Shown here piece by piece: positions 53,788-61,517 of a stretch of 64,000 nt of DNA. This DNA comes from CAZHCG01 sp046484285 (GTDB lineage: Bacteria > Myxococcota_A > Polyangia > JAAYKL01). The notes below the pieces were generated by a model. It did not search any database and had not been told where the DNA came from. It saw only the letters and a list, made by a program, of their open reading frames with translations. The first letter of the stretch is position 1, and each line of letters starts with the position of its first letter. The stretch is taken from the NCBI GenBank assembly GCA_046484285.1, contig JAWOBP010000151.1:12668-76667 (forward strand), written 5' to 3'. The translations under genes were made by a program, and so were the position numbers.

Positions 53788-54684
53788 GTGGAGACGTTCT
53801 TGATCAGCTACGAGCAACCGGTCATTCGCCCCCCTTCCGAGGCCGACGCCTTGATTCTTCAGGCCACGCTGGGCTGCTCGCACAACCGCTGCGCTTTCTG
53901 CTTCACCTACGCGAACAAGCGCTTCAGGGCGCGGCCCCGGGAGGAGCTGCTGGCCGAGATCGAGTGGGCCGGACGCGAGCTCGGCGGGCGCGTGCGCAAG
54001 GTCTTTTTGGCCGACGGCGACGCGCTGGCGCTCTCCACCGGGCGGCTCGCCGAGATCCTCGAGCAGCTGCGCCGAGCCTTTCCCCGGCTGAGGAGAGTCA
54101 GCGCCTACGCCACGCCGGGCAACTTCGCGCGCAAGTCGGTCGCCGAGCTCGAGCGGCTGCGGCGCGACGGTCTCGTCCAGCTCTACGTGGGTTTCGAGTC
54201 CGGGGACGACGAGATCCTGCGGCGGGTCCACAAGGGGGTCACCCACGACGAGATGGTCGAGCTGTGCCGCAAGCCGGTCGAGGCCGGGATCAAGCTCTCG
54301 GCCACGATCGTGCTGGGGCTGGGAGGCCCGCGGCTCTCGGCGCGCCACGCCGAGGAGTCGGCGCGGCTGATCGACGAGATACGGCCCCGCTTCGCCTCGG
54401 CGCTGAGCCTGATGCTGGAGCCGGGCAGCGATCGCTACTCGAGGCGCTTCGGCGATCCGAGCTGGCGGGAGCTGACGCCGCGGGAGTTTCTCGAGGAGCT
54501 GCGGATGCTGGTGGCGGCGGTCGAGGCCGACGGCGTGATCTTCCGCGCCAACCACGCCTCGAATTTCTTGCCGATCGGCGGCACCTTCCAGAAGGGCAAG
54601 GCCAAAATGCTGGACGAGATAGACGAGGTGCTCGGCGATCCGGACCTGGCGGGAGCCAGGCCCGACTTTATGCGACTGCTGTAG
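53788..54684 (+). CDS. Radical SAM protein with C-x4-C-x2-C cluster motif
   Basis: 298 aa from GTG 53788, immediately after MITE copy 3; longer starts would lie inside the element. The cluster motif is C30-x4-C35-x2-C38 (LGCSHNRCAFC), one residue longer between the first two Cys than the canonical form, as in one widespread uncharacterised radical SAM family. LYVGFESGDDEILRRVHKG and the GLGG segment fit an Elp3/HemN-like core. Substrate unknown. Insertion of the MITE may have replaced its native promoter and ribosome site; none is evident. Confidence 0.82.
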   Translation: METFLISYEQPVIRPPSEADALILQATLGCSHNRCAFCFTYANKRFRARPREELLAEIEWAGRELGGRVRKVFLADGDALALSTGRLAEILEQLRRAFPRLRRVSAYATPGNFARKSVAELERLRRDGLVQLYVGFESGDDEILRRVHKGVTHDEMVELCRKPVEAGIKLSATIVLGLGGPRLSARHAEESARLIDEIRPRFASALSLMLEPGSDRYSRRFGDPSWRELTPREFLEELRMLVAAVEADGVIFRANHASNFLPIGGTFQKGKAKMLDEIDEVLGDPDLAGARPDFMRLL

Positions 54685-54722
54685 TCGGGGCGCGACTCGG
54701 GTGGTCCAGGAGCCTGGGAGCC

Positions 54723-55367
54723 TCAGCGGCTGGCGGTCAGGGTGCGGTAGCGGGTGCCGGAGGGGCCCTCGACCCAGCGCTTGAGGCGGCCGGGGACGCC
54801 CAGCAGGGCGCGCTCGATCTTGGCGCTGAGGCGGTCGGGCAGCAGGTTGATCACGCCCATCGGCGCGCGGGCGGCCACCACGTAGGCGACCAGCGTGCGG
54901 CCGTCGCCCTGCGGGAAGAGGCGCCAGTAGCCCCGCGAGTCGACGATGTCGTGCGGCCGGCTCTTGGCCAGACTGAAGCGCAGCACGTGCTCGTCGGCCT
55001 CCAGGTCGACCTGCATGTGGTACTCGACCGAGATCAGCTCGTGGCCGAGCACCATCTTGACCAGGCGGCTGTCGCCGCGGCTGGCGACCTCGGTCACCTC
55101 GCGGGTCTTGGGGTGGATCTTCGGGTAAGAGCTCCAGTCGGTGATCGCGGCCCAGACCGCGCCGACCTGCGCGTCGACCAGCGCGTAGCTGCTGCCGGCG
55201 TAGAAGCCGTTTTCGCCCGACTTGGCCAGCGGCTTGCGCACGGTCTTGCCAGCGGCGAGGCGATCCTTCTCCGCGGCGCTGAAATCCACGGCCGCCGAGC
55301 TCGACGCGGCCAGCGCCAGGGCGGCTGCTGATGCGATTGCAACGATCGTCGTGCTGATGCCTCTCAT
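54723..55367 (-). CDS. Periplasmic START/SRPBCC-like protein, paralogue 1
   Basis: 214 aa. A Sec signal peptide is cleaved near SSA (~25). A conserved preface (FSAAEKDRLAAGKTVRKPL and GENGFYAGSSYALVDA) leads into a START/polyketide-cyclase-like fold (VWAAITDWSSYPKIHPKTREV, then RGYWRLFPQGDGRTLVAYVV). Such folds bind lipids or other hydrophobic ligands. It lies next to a paralogue in the same orientation with the same preface, so the pair arose by tandem duplication. Confidence 0.8.
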   Translation of the reverse strand: MRGISTTIVAIASAAALALAASSSAAVDFSAAEKDRLAAGKTVRKPLAKSGENGFYAGSSYALVDAQVGAVWAAITDWSSYPKIHPKTREVTEVASRGDSRLVKMVLGHELISVEYHMQVDLEADEHVLRFSLAKSRPHDIVDSRGYWRLFPQGDGRTLVAYVVAARAPMGVINLLPDRLSAKIERALLGVPGRLKRWVEGPSGTRYRTLTASR

Positions 55368-55415
55368 CGTCGACCTCCAGATTCGGCTGCGTGCCGTTTC
55401 ACCCGGATAGACGCG

Positions 55416-55440
55416 AGAAAAGCCCGAGTATGCACCGGGC
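55416..55440 (-). terminator. Terminator between the START-like paralogues
   Basis: On the minus strand GCCCG (55440-55436) and CGGGC (55426-55422) enclose a 9-nt loop, and TTTTCT follows. The stem is short (5 bp). It would end the paralogue-2 transcript. Confidence 0.45.
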
Positions 55441-55520
55441 GGAACAGGGGAGATCTTTTTTGAATACGCGCGAGACCAGCGTCGTCCCTCGGGGTCGGCG
55501 TAAAGCGCGGGAAGGCCGGC

Positions 55521-56159
55521 TCAGTCGGCGGCGGCGAAGTACTTGGCGCCCTTGGGGCTCTCGATCCACTTGCGCAGCTTGGAAGGCACGCTCAACAGCG
55601 AGATCTCGATCTGGTCGGCCAGGCGCGGGCCGATCAGGTTGATCAGGCCGGCCGGGACGCGCGTCGCGACCACGTAGGCGAGCAGGGTGCGATCGCCCTT
55701 TTGCGGAAACAGCCGCCAGTAGCCGCGGGTCTCCTCGATGTCGTGGGGCCGGTTGCGCGCCAAGCTGAACGAGATCATGTTCTTGTCCCGGTCGCGCTTG
55801 ATCGTCATGTGGTACTCGATGCTTATCAGCTTGTGGCCCATCTCGATCCGGATCAGCGACGTGTCGCCCTTGCGCGACATCTCGCTGCAGCTGACCGTCT
55901 TGGGAAAGATGCGGTGATACGAGCCCCAGTCCTCGATCGCCTCCCAGACGACCGGCAGCGGCGCCTTGACCACGGTGTAGCCGGTTCCGCCGAAAAAGCC
56001 GTTCTTTCCCGACTCGGCGAGCGGCTTCTTGACGGCCTTGCCCCTGGCCAGCCGCGCCTTTTCCTCGGCTGTGAAGCTGACCGCCTCGGCGCGCGCCGCG
56101 ACCAGGGCCACGACCAGAGCGAGGAAGATCAAGATGGTCTTGGGCTTGGTTCTAAACAT
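55521..56159 (-). CDS. Periplasmic START/SRPBCC-like protein, paralogue 2
   Basis: 212 aa from ATG 56157-56159, with GGAG upstream. A signal peptide is cleaved near AEA (~26). It shares with paralogue 1 the preface (EEKARLARGKAVKKPLAESG, then NGFFGGTGYTVVKA), RPHDI, RGYWRLFPQ, LLAYVVA and the C-terminal W-E/K-x-P-x-G motif. The function is unknown. The promoter on this strand is at 56184-56214, with the XRE regulator gene divergent, so it may be under that regulator's control. Confidence 0.8.
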   Translation of the reverse strand: MFRTKPKTILIFLALVVALVAARAEAVSFTAEEKARLARGKAVKKPLAESGKNGFFGGTGYTVVKAPLPVVWEAIEDWGSYHRIFPKTVSCSEMSRKGDTSLIRIEMGHKLISIEYHMTIKRDRDKNMISFSLARNRPHDIEETRGYWRLFPQKGDRTLLAYVVATRVPAGLINLIGPRLADQIEISLLSVPSKLRKWIESPKGAKYFAAAD

Positions 56160-56183
56160 GTAGCCGCGCTCCTTTCGGCACGA

Positions 56184-56214
56184 ATTATAACGGATCTTCG
56201 ACGAACCGTGTCGG
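56184..56214 (-). promoter_or_regulatory. Promoter of START-like paralogue 2
   Basis: Perfect TATAAT on the minus strand (56184-56189), with CCGACA (56209-56214) 19 bp upstream. The predicted start is about 56177, giving an ~18-nt leader with GGAG. Confidence 0.55.
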
Positions 56215-56299
56215 CCGTTCGGGAATTTCGACGCAAAACCCGCTCCGATCTTCATCCCGGGTTTGGAGCATGAGCAGGCCAGGAAACAATGCGGCAAGG

Positions 56300-56338
56300 T
56301 TGCGGCGTTCACAAAAAATGTGTACACTCGGTTTGTGA
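56300..56338 (+). promoter_or_regulatory. Symmetric operator overlapping the XRE gene promoter
   Basis: TCACAAA (56309-56315) and TTTGTGA (56332-56338) are inverted arms placed exactly symmetrically around the perfect palindrome GTGTACAC (56320-56327). TTGCGG (56300-56305) and TACACT (56323-56328), 17 bp apart, would be the -35 and -10, so a bound dimer or tetramer would block the promoter. Autoregulation is inference. Confidence 0.55.
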
Positions 56339-56418
56339 TTCGAAAAGTTTCGATGCCATCTACCGTGTTGCCGAAAGCGGGGGCCTGGAGATTGTCCTCG
56401 TGGAGGAGGTTACAAAGC

Positions 56419-56766
56419 ATGGCTATTGAAAAAAGTCGTGAAGTCCGATTTCTCGAAGATCTGGCTGGCGGGGCTCTGACGCTTGGTCGTTTCGTTCGCG
56501 CGATACGCGAAGGCGAGGAGATGAGCCAGGTCGATTTCGCGAAGAGACTCGGGATTTCGCGATCTCACCTTTGCGATCTCGAGAAGGGTCGCAAGTCGGT
56601 CAGCGCGAGCAGGGCTGCCGAGCTTGCACGCCTGCTTGGCTACAGCGAGAAGCAGTTCGTCGAGCTCGCGCTGCAAGACAGCGTCGAGCGAGCTGGCCTG
56701 GAGTATCGCGTTACCGTCGAGCGCGCTCCCGCCGACGCCGAAGAGGTTTCCGCCTCAGCGACCTAA
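56419..56766 (+). CDS. XRE-family HTH transcriptional regulator
   Basis: 115 aa from ATG 56419, with GGAGGAGG 8 nt upstream. The HTH_3 domain spans ~23-80 (SQVDFAKRLGISRSHLCDLE, then GRKSVSASRAAELARLLG). A short tail (~85-115) may dimerise. HigA/antitoxin-like proteins have this size, but no intact toxin gene adjoins it. The symmetric operator upstream suggests self-control and possible control of the divergent START-like gene. Confidence 0.88.
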   Translation: MAIEKSREVRFLEDLAGGALTLGRFVRAIREGEEMSQVDFAKRLGISRSHLCDLEKGRKSVSASRAAELARLLGYSEKQFVELALQDSVERAGLEYRVTVERAPADAEEVSASAT

Positions 56767-56876
56767 TAGGATTCGCCGGCTTTGCGGTCCGAGCCTCAAG
56801 GCTTGCAGTTGATACCGGAATCCACATGCGACTCTTTGCTCGACCCGGTGTCGAGGGGGTGTATACTTTTCGCGCG

Positions 56877-57212
56877 ATGCACGAGCTTTCCATAGCCCAG
56901 AGCATCTGCGAGAGCGTGCGCTCCCACCTGCCCGACGGCCGGCGCGCTCTGAGCGTGACCGTCGAGTGCGGAGCGCTGAGCGGCGTGGTGCCCGAGGCGC
57001 TGGAGACCGTCTTCGATTTCGCCGCCCAGGCCGCCGAGCTGCCGGGGCTGGAGCTCGAGCTGAAGCGGCTCGAGGCGCGGGCGCGCTGCCCGGCCTGCGG
57101 GCACGTCTTTTCGGCGGACAGCATGTGGGTGGTCTGCCCGGAGTGCGAGCACGGGCCGGTCACCTTCGAGGGCGGGCGCGAGCTGAAGATAATGGAGATC
57201 GAGGTCGAATAG
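56877..57212 (+). CDS. hypA: Hydrogenase maturation nickel metallochaperone HypA
   Basis: 111 aa. The N-terminal MHE (His2 is the nickel ligand) and the zinc site of two CxxC pairs (CPACGHVF and CPECEHG) are intact. It delivers nickel to the NiFe-hydrogenase large subunit with HypB. TATACT at 56862-56867 ends 9 nt before the ATG and no ribosome site is seen, suggesting a leaderless transcript. It heads a hypABFCDE operon. Confidence 0.94.
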   Translation: MHELSIAQSICESVRSHLPDGRRALSVTVECGALSGVVPEALETVFDFAAQAAELPGLELELKRLEARARCPACGHVFSADSMWVVCPECEHGPVTFEGGRELKIMEIEVE

Positions 57213-57248
57213 ACGACCGCGCGGCGCGCGAGTCGTACGGAGGTTGCG

Positions 57249-57950
57249 ATGTGCGAGCACTGTGGATGCGGACAGCCCGAGGCGCCGCCGCGCACTGGCG
57301 GCGAGACGATTTCGGTCGAGCAGGACGTGCTGGCCCACAACAGGTCTCACGCCGACCGCCTGCGCGAGCGCCTCGGAGCGATCGACGGGCGCCTGGTCAA
57401 CATCATCGGCAGCCCGGGCTGCGGCAAGACGCGGCTGCTCGGCGAGCTGATCCCGTTGCTCTCCGGCGAGCACCCGGCGGTGGTGGTCGAGGGCGACCTG
57501 GCCACCGACAACGACGCCAGGCGGATCGCCGAGAGCGGAGCGCCCGTGCACCAGGTCGAGACCGGCACGGCCTGCCACCTCTCGGCACACCAGGTCGAGC
57601 ACGCGATCGATCACCTGCCCCTCGAGCCGGGCGGGCTGGTGCTGGTGGAGAACGTGGGCAACCTGGTCTGCCCGTCGATGTTCGATCTCGGCGAGTCGCT
57701 GCGGATCGTCTGCCTTTCGACCACCGAGGGGACCGACAAGCCGCAGAAGTACCCGGTCTCCTTCCGCGAGGCCGACCTGGTGGCGATCACCAAATCGGAC
57801 CTGATTCCCCACATCGATTTCGACCTCGACGCCTGCCTGGGCATGATTCGCGATATCGACCCCGAGCTGGAGGTCGTGGTCACTTCGGCCACCGATCGCA
57901 GCGGGCTCGGGGATCTCGCCGGAAGGATCCGCTCCCTGTGGGAAGGCTAG
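57249..57950 (+). CDS. hypB: Hydrogenase/urease nickel incorporation GTPase HypB
   Basis: 233 aa, with GGAGG upstream. The N-terminal CEHCGCG is the high-affinity nickel motif. The GTPase core has P-loop GSPGCGKT, switch ENVGNLVCPSMFDLGE and the NKxD-like TKSD specificity motif. There is no His-rich stretch, so it is not a nickel storage form. Partner of HypA. Confidence 0.94.
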   Translation: MCEHCGCGQPEAPPRTGGETISVEQDVLAHNRSHADRLRERLGAIDGRLVNIIGSPGCGKTRLLGELIPLLSGEHPAVVVEGDLATDNDARRIAESGAPVHQVETGTACHLSAHQVEHAIDHLPLEPGGLVLVENVGNLVCPSMFDLGESLRIVCLSTTEGTDKPQKYPVSFREADLVAITKSDLIPHIDFDLDACLGMIRDIDPELEVVVTSATDRSGLGDLAGRIRSLWEG

Positions 57951-57953
57951 ATC

Positions 57954-60194
57954 TTGCTCGTTCGCCGCCGCCTCACCGTTCGCGGAATAGTCCAGGGCAT
58001 CGGCTTCAGGCCGTTCGTCTACCGCCTGGCGCGCGAGCTGGGTCTGAGCGGATCGGTGCGCAACGACGGACGCGGGGTGGAGATCGAGATCCAGGGCACG
58101 GCCGAGGCTGCGGACGAGCTGCGCCGCCGGCTTGCCGATGATCTGCCCGCATCGGGCCGGCTGGACGCGGTCGAGGCGGAGCCGCTGGAGCCGCTGTCCG
58201 ACGAGCGCGGGTTCGCGATCGCGGCCAGCTCCGATCCGGGCGGCGCGCTAGGGATGACGCTCGCGCCGGATCGCTGGGTCTGCCCCGACTGCCTGCGCGA
58301 GATGCGCGATCCCTCCGACCGGCGCTACCGCTACCCGTTCATCAACTGCACCGCCTGCGGCCCGCGCTACACGATCGTGCGCTCGTTGCCCTACGACCGC
58401 CCCGGAACCACGATGGCCGCCTTCGAGATGTGCGAGAGGTGCGCCCGGGAGTACACGGATCCGACCGATCGCCGCTACCACGCGCAGCCGATCGCCTGTC
58501 CGGTCTGTGGTCCGCGGGCCTGGATCGTCGCCGGCGGTCGCGAGCTGCGCCGGGACGATCCGGGAGCCGCGGCCGAGGAGGCGGCGCGCCGGCTGGCGGA
58601 CGGAGAGCTGGTGGCGATCAAGGGGATCGGCGGGTTTCACCTGGCGGTGGACGCGCGCAACGAGGCGGCGGTCGCGCGCCTGCGCAGACTCAAGCACCGC
58701 TCGCGCAAGCCGCTGGCCGTGATGGTGCGCGCCCCGGAGGTCGCCCGGCGACTGGTCGTGCTGGACGACGAGGACGAGCGCCTGCTCTGCTCGTCGGCGG
58801 CTCCGATCGTGCTAGCTCCGGCGCGCGAGGACAACGGCCTGGCGGCCGGGCTGGCTCCCGGCCTCGCAGATCTGGGACTGATGCTGGCCTACAGCCCGTT
58901 GCACCACCAGCTGTTCGACGGGCCGCTCGACGCGCTGGTGATGACCTCGGGCAACCACCCCTCCGAGCCGATCACCACGGACAACGACGACGCGCTGGAA
59001 CGGCTGCCGGCCGACGCCCACCTGCTCCACGATCGAGAGATAGAGGTGGCCAACGACGACAGCGTGGTGCGCACCTCGCCGCTGGGCGCGATTTTCGTGC
59101 GGCGCAGCCGCGGCTACGTGCCCGATCCGATCGACGCCTCGCACCTCCCGTGGCGCTCGGTGCTGGCGCTGGGAGCCGAGCTGAAGTCCACGCTCGCCAC
59201 GCTGGCGCGCGGCGAGCTGGTGGTGGGGCGCTACCTGGGAGACCTGGACAACGCGCGGGCCGAGGCAGCGTTTTGCGCCGAGGTGGAGCGCATGCTCGCC
59301 TTCGGGCGGGTCGAGCCCGAAGCGGTCGCGATCGACCTGCATCCCGACCTGGCCTCCTCGGTTTACGCCGAGCGCGAGCTGGGCGATCTGCCGATCGTGC
59401 GCATCCAGCATCACTGGGCCCACCTGGCCGCGGTGATGCTCGAGCACGGCCTGGAGCCGGACGCCGAGCTGGCGGCGCTGTCACTGGACGGAGTGGGGCT
59501 CGGAGAGGACGGTACGATCTGGGGCGGCGAGGTGCTGGTGGGCGGCTACCGGGGCTGCGAGCGCGTCGCGGCTCTGCGCCCGGTGCCGCTTCCGGGCGGA
59601 GACGCGGCGGCGCGCGAGCCGGGGAGGATGGCGACCAGCTTGTTGTGGGACGCGGGCCTGGGCGGATCGGAGATCGAGGCCTGGGACGAGCGGATCGCCG
59701 GGATCTGCCCGCTGCGCTCGGTTTCGCCGCTTTGCAGCTCGGCCGGCCGGCTGTTCGACGGTGTCGCCGCGCTGCTGGGATTGACGGCGGAAAAACAGGA
59801 TTACGAGGGCGAGGCCGCCTCGCTGCTGGAGGCGGTCGCCGATCAGGCCTGCGACGAGGCCTATCCACTGCCGCTCGAAGGCGACCGGCTCGACACCCGG
59901 GCGCTGGTGACCGCGCTGGTGGAGGACCGCGACCGCGTGCCGTTGCGCGCCGCGCGCTTTCACAACGGGCTGGCCGACGGGCTGGCGCGGGCCGCGCTGG
60001 AGACCGGCCGGCGGCTTGTCGCGCTCGGCGGAGGGTGTATGGTGAATCGGCTGCTGCTCGCCCGCCTGGTGCGCGGGATAGAGGCGGGAGGAGCCAGCGC
60101 CCTGTGGCCCCGGCGGCTGCCGCCCGGGGACGGCGGGCTGTCCGCCGGTCAGGCCGCCTGCGCGGCGTGCCTGCTGGAGAGCCAGAAGAGGTGA
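57954..60194 (+). CDS. hypF: Carbamoyltransferase HypF
   Basis: 746 aa from TTG 57954, with GGAAGG upstream. Domains in order: acylphosphatase (~1-90, RGIVQGIGFRPFVYRLA), two zinc fingers (CPDCLREM, then CTACGPRY; CERCARE, then CPVCGP), YrdC-like nucleotide-binding domain (~190-370) and Kae1-like carbamoyltransferase domain (~390-746, HHWAHLAAVMLEHGL, then ALGGGCMVN). It makes the thiocarbamate that becomes cyanide ligands on HypE. Confidence 0.94.
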   Translation: MLVRRRLTVRGIVQGIGFRPFVYRLARELGLSGSVRNDGRGVEIEIQGTAEAADELRRRLADDLPASGRLDAVEAEPLEPLSDERGFAIAASSDPGGALGMTLAPDRWVCPDCLREMRDPSDRRYRYPFINCTACGPRYTIVRSLPYDRPGTTMAAFEMCERCAREYTDPTDRRYHAQPIACPVCGPRAWIVAGGRELRRDDPGAAAEEAARRLADGELVAIKGIGGFHLAVDARNEAAVARLRRLKHRSRKPLAVMVRAPEVARRLVVLDDEDERLLCSSAAPIVLAPAREDNGLAAGLAPGLADLGLMLAYSPLHHQLFDGPLDALVMTSGNHPSEPITTDNDDALERLPADAHLLHDREIEVANDDSVVRTSPLGAIFVRRSRGYVPDPIDASHLPWRSVLALGAELKSTLATLARGELVVGRYLGDLDNARAEAAFCAEVERMLAFGRVEPEAVAIDLHPDLASSVYAERELGDLPIVRIQHHWAHLAAVMLEHGLEPDAELAALSLDGVGLGEDGTIWGGEVLVGGYRGCERVAALRPVPLPGGDAAAREPGRMATSLLWDAGLGGSEIEAWDERIAGICPLRSVSPLCSSAGRLFDGVAALLGLTAEKQDYEGEAASLLEAVADQACDEAYPLPLEGDRLDTRALVTALVEDRDRVPLRAARFHNGLADGLARAALETGRRLVALGGGCMVNRLLLARLVRGIEAGGASALWPRRLPPGDGGLSAGQAACAACLLESQKR

Positions 60195-60198
60195 AGAG

Positions 60199-60423
60199 AT
60201 GTGCATGGCGACACCGCTCGAGGTGCTGGCGGTCGGCGAGGGCACGGCCAGGGTGGCGTCCGCCGGCGTGGAGCTCGACGTCGCGACCGACCTGATCGAG
60301 GAGCTCGAGGTCGGCGACTACCTGATCGTGCACGCCGGCTACGCGATCCAGCGGCTCGAGCCGGAAGAGGCCGCCGAGACGCTGGCCGTGCTGCAGCGGC
60401 TGGAGGAGTCCTGGCGCCAGTGA
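60199..60423 (+). CDS. hypC: Hydrogenase maturation chaperone HypC
   Basis: 74 aa. The essential N-terminal MCMATP (Cys2) and the GDYLIVHAGYAIQRL motif are present. It carries the Fe(CN)2CO precursor with HypD. Four bases after hypF; its stop overlaps the hypD start. Confidence 0.94.
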   Translation: MCMATPLEVLAVGEGTARVASAGVELDVATDLIEELEVGDYLIVHAGYAIQRLEPEEAAETLAVLQRLEESWRQ

Positions 60424-61517
60424 GCAAGGCGAATTCCGAGCAGAGCCGCGGGCTGCTGGAGCGGATTCGCGGGCTGGCCGATCGGCCGCTGACCTTCATG
60501 GAGGTCTGCGGCACGCACACCATGTCCGCGGCGCGTTCCGGGCTGAGGAGCCTGCTGCCCGAGGGGATGCGGCTGATATCCGGCCCGGGCTGCCCGGTCT
60601 GCGTCACGCCGGTCTCGTACGTGGACCACGCGCTGGCGCTGGCCGGCGAGCGGGGGCTCACCGTGGCGACCTTCGGCGACATGATGCGCGTGCCGGGATC
60701 CCCGATCGACGGCCGGCCGCGCAGCCTGGCCGCGGTGCGCGCCGGGGGCGCCGACGTGCGGGTCGTCTACTCGCCGCTCGACGCGTTGGAGCTGGCGCGC
60801 TCGGAGCCGCGGCGGGAGGTGGTCTTTTTGGGAGTCGGCTTCGAGACGACGGCGCCCGCGCTGGCGGCCTCGCTTTTGCGCGCCGGCGACGAGGGGCTTC
60901 GCAACTTCTCGATGCTGGTCGCGGCCAAGACGATTCCCGGCGCGCTGGAGCTGCTGGCGACCGCCGACGACCTGGAGGTGGACGGCGTTCTCTGCCCGGG
61001 GCACGTCAGCGTGATCCTGGGCAGCGAGGTCTACCGCCCGCTTGCCGAGCGGCACGGCGTGCCCTGCGCGGTGGCCGGCTTCGAGCCGGTGGAGATGTTG
61101 CGCGGGATCGCCTCGCTGACCGAGCAGGCACAGCGCGGCGAGCCGCGCGTGGACAACTGCTACCCCGGCGCGGTGCGTCCCGAGGGCAACCCCCGCGCCC
61201 GGGAGATAGCCGCGCGCGCCCTGGAGCCGTGCGACAGCGTCTGGCGAGGCCTGGGGACGATTCCTCAAAGCGGCCTCGCGTTGAGGGAGGAGCTCGCAGA
61301 CCGCGACGCGGCGCGTCGCTTCGAGGTCTCGCTGCCCGAGCCGGTGGAGCCGCCGGGCTGCCGCTGCGGCGACGTGCTCAAGGGCAGGATCGCGCCGATC
61401 GAGTGTCCGCTGTTCGATCGCGGCTGCACGCCGGAGACGCCGGTCGGGGCCTGCATGGTCAGCAGCGAGGGGTCGTGCGCGGCGGCGTACGCCTTTTCCG
61501 CAGGAGGATCGAGTTGA
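60420..61517 (+). CDS. hypD: Hydrogenase maturation iron-sulfur protein HypD
   Basis: 365 aa from GTG 60420, overlapping the hypC stop (GTGA). It has the active-site Cys in FMEVCGTHT and GPGCPVCVTP, GFETTAP, and the C-terminal [4Fe-4S] Cys set in CRCGDVLKG, IECPLF, GCTPE and CMVSSEGSC. It assembles the iron cofactor with HypC. Confidence 0.94.
   Translation: MSKANSEQSRGLLERIRGLADRPLTFMEVCGTHTMSAARSGLRSLLPEGMRLISGPGCPVCVTPVSYVDHALALAGERGLTVATFGDMMRVPGSPIDGRPRSLAAVRAGGADVRVVYSPLDALELARSEPRREVVFLGVGFETTAPALAASLLRAGDEGLRNFSMLVAAKTIPGALELLATADDLEVDGVLCPGHVSVILGSEVYRPLAERHGVPCAVAGFEPVEMLRGIASLTEQAQRGEPRVDNCYPGAVRPEGNPRAREIAARALEPCDSVWRGLGTIPQSGLALREELADRDAARRFEVSLPEPVEPPGCRCGDVLKGRIAPIECPLFDRGCTPETPVGACMVSSEGSCAAAYAFSAGGSS

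Noticed and set aside
56263..56418. HigB-like toxin upstream of the XRE gene
   Set aside because: The frame upstream of ATG 56419 shows no toxin motif and lies over the operator and promoter.
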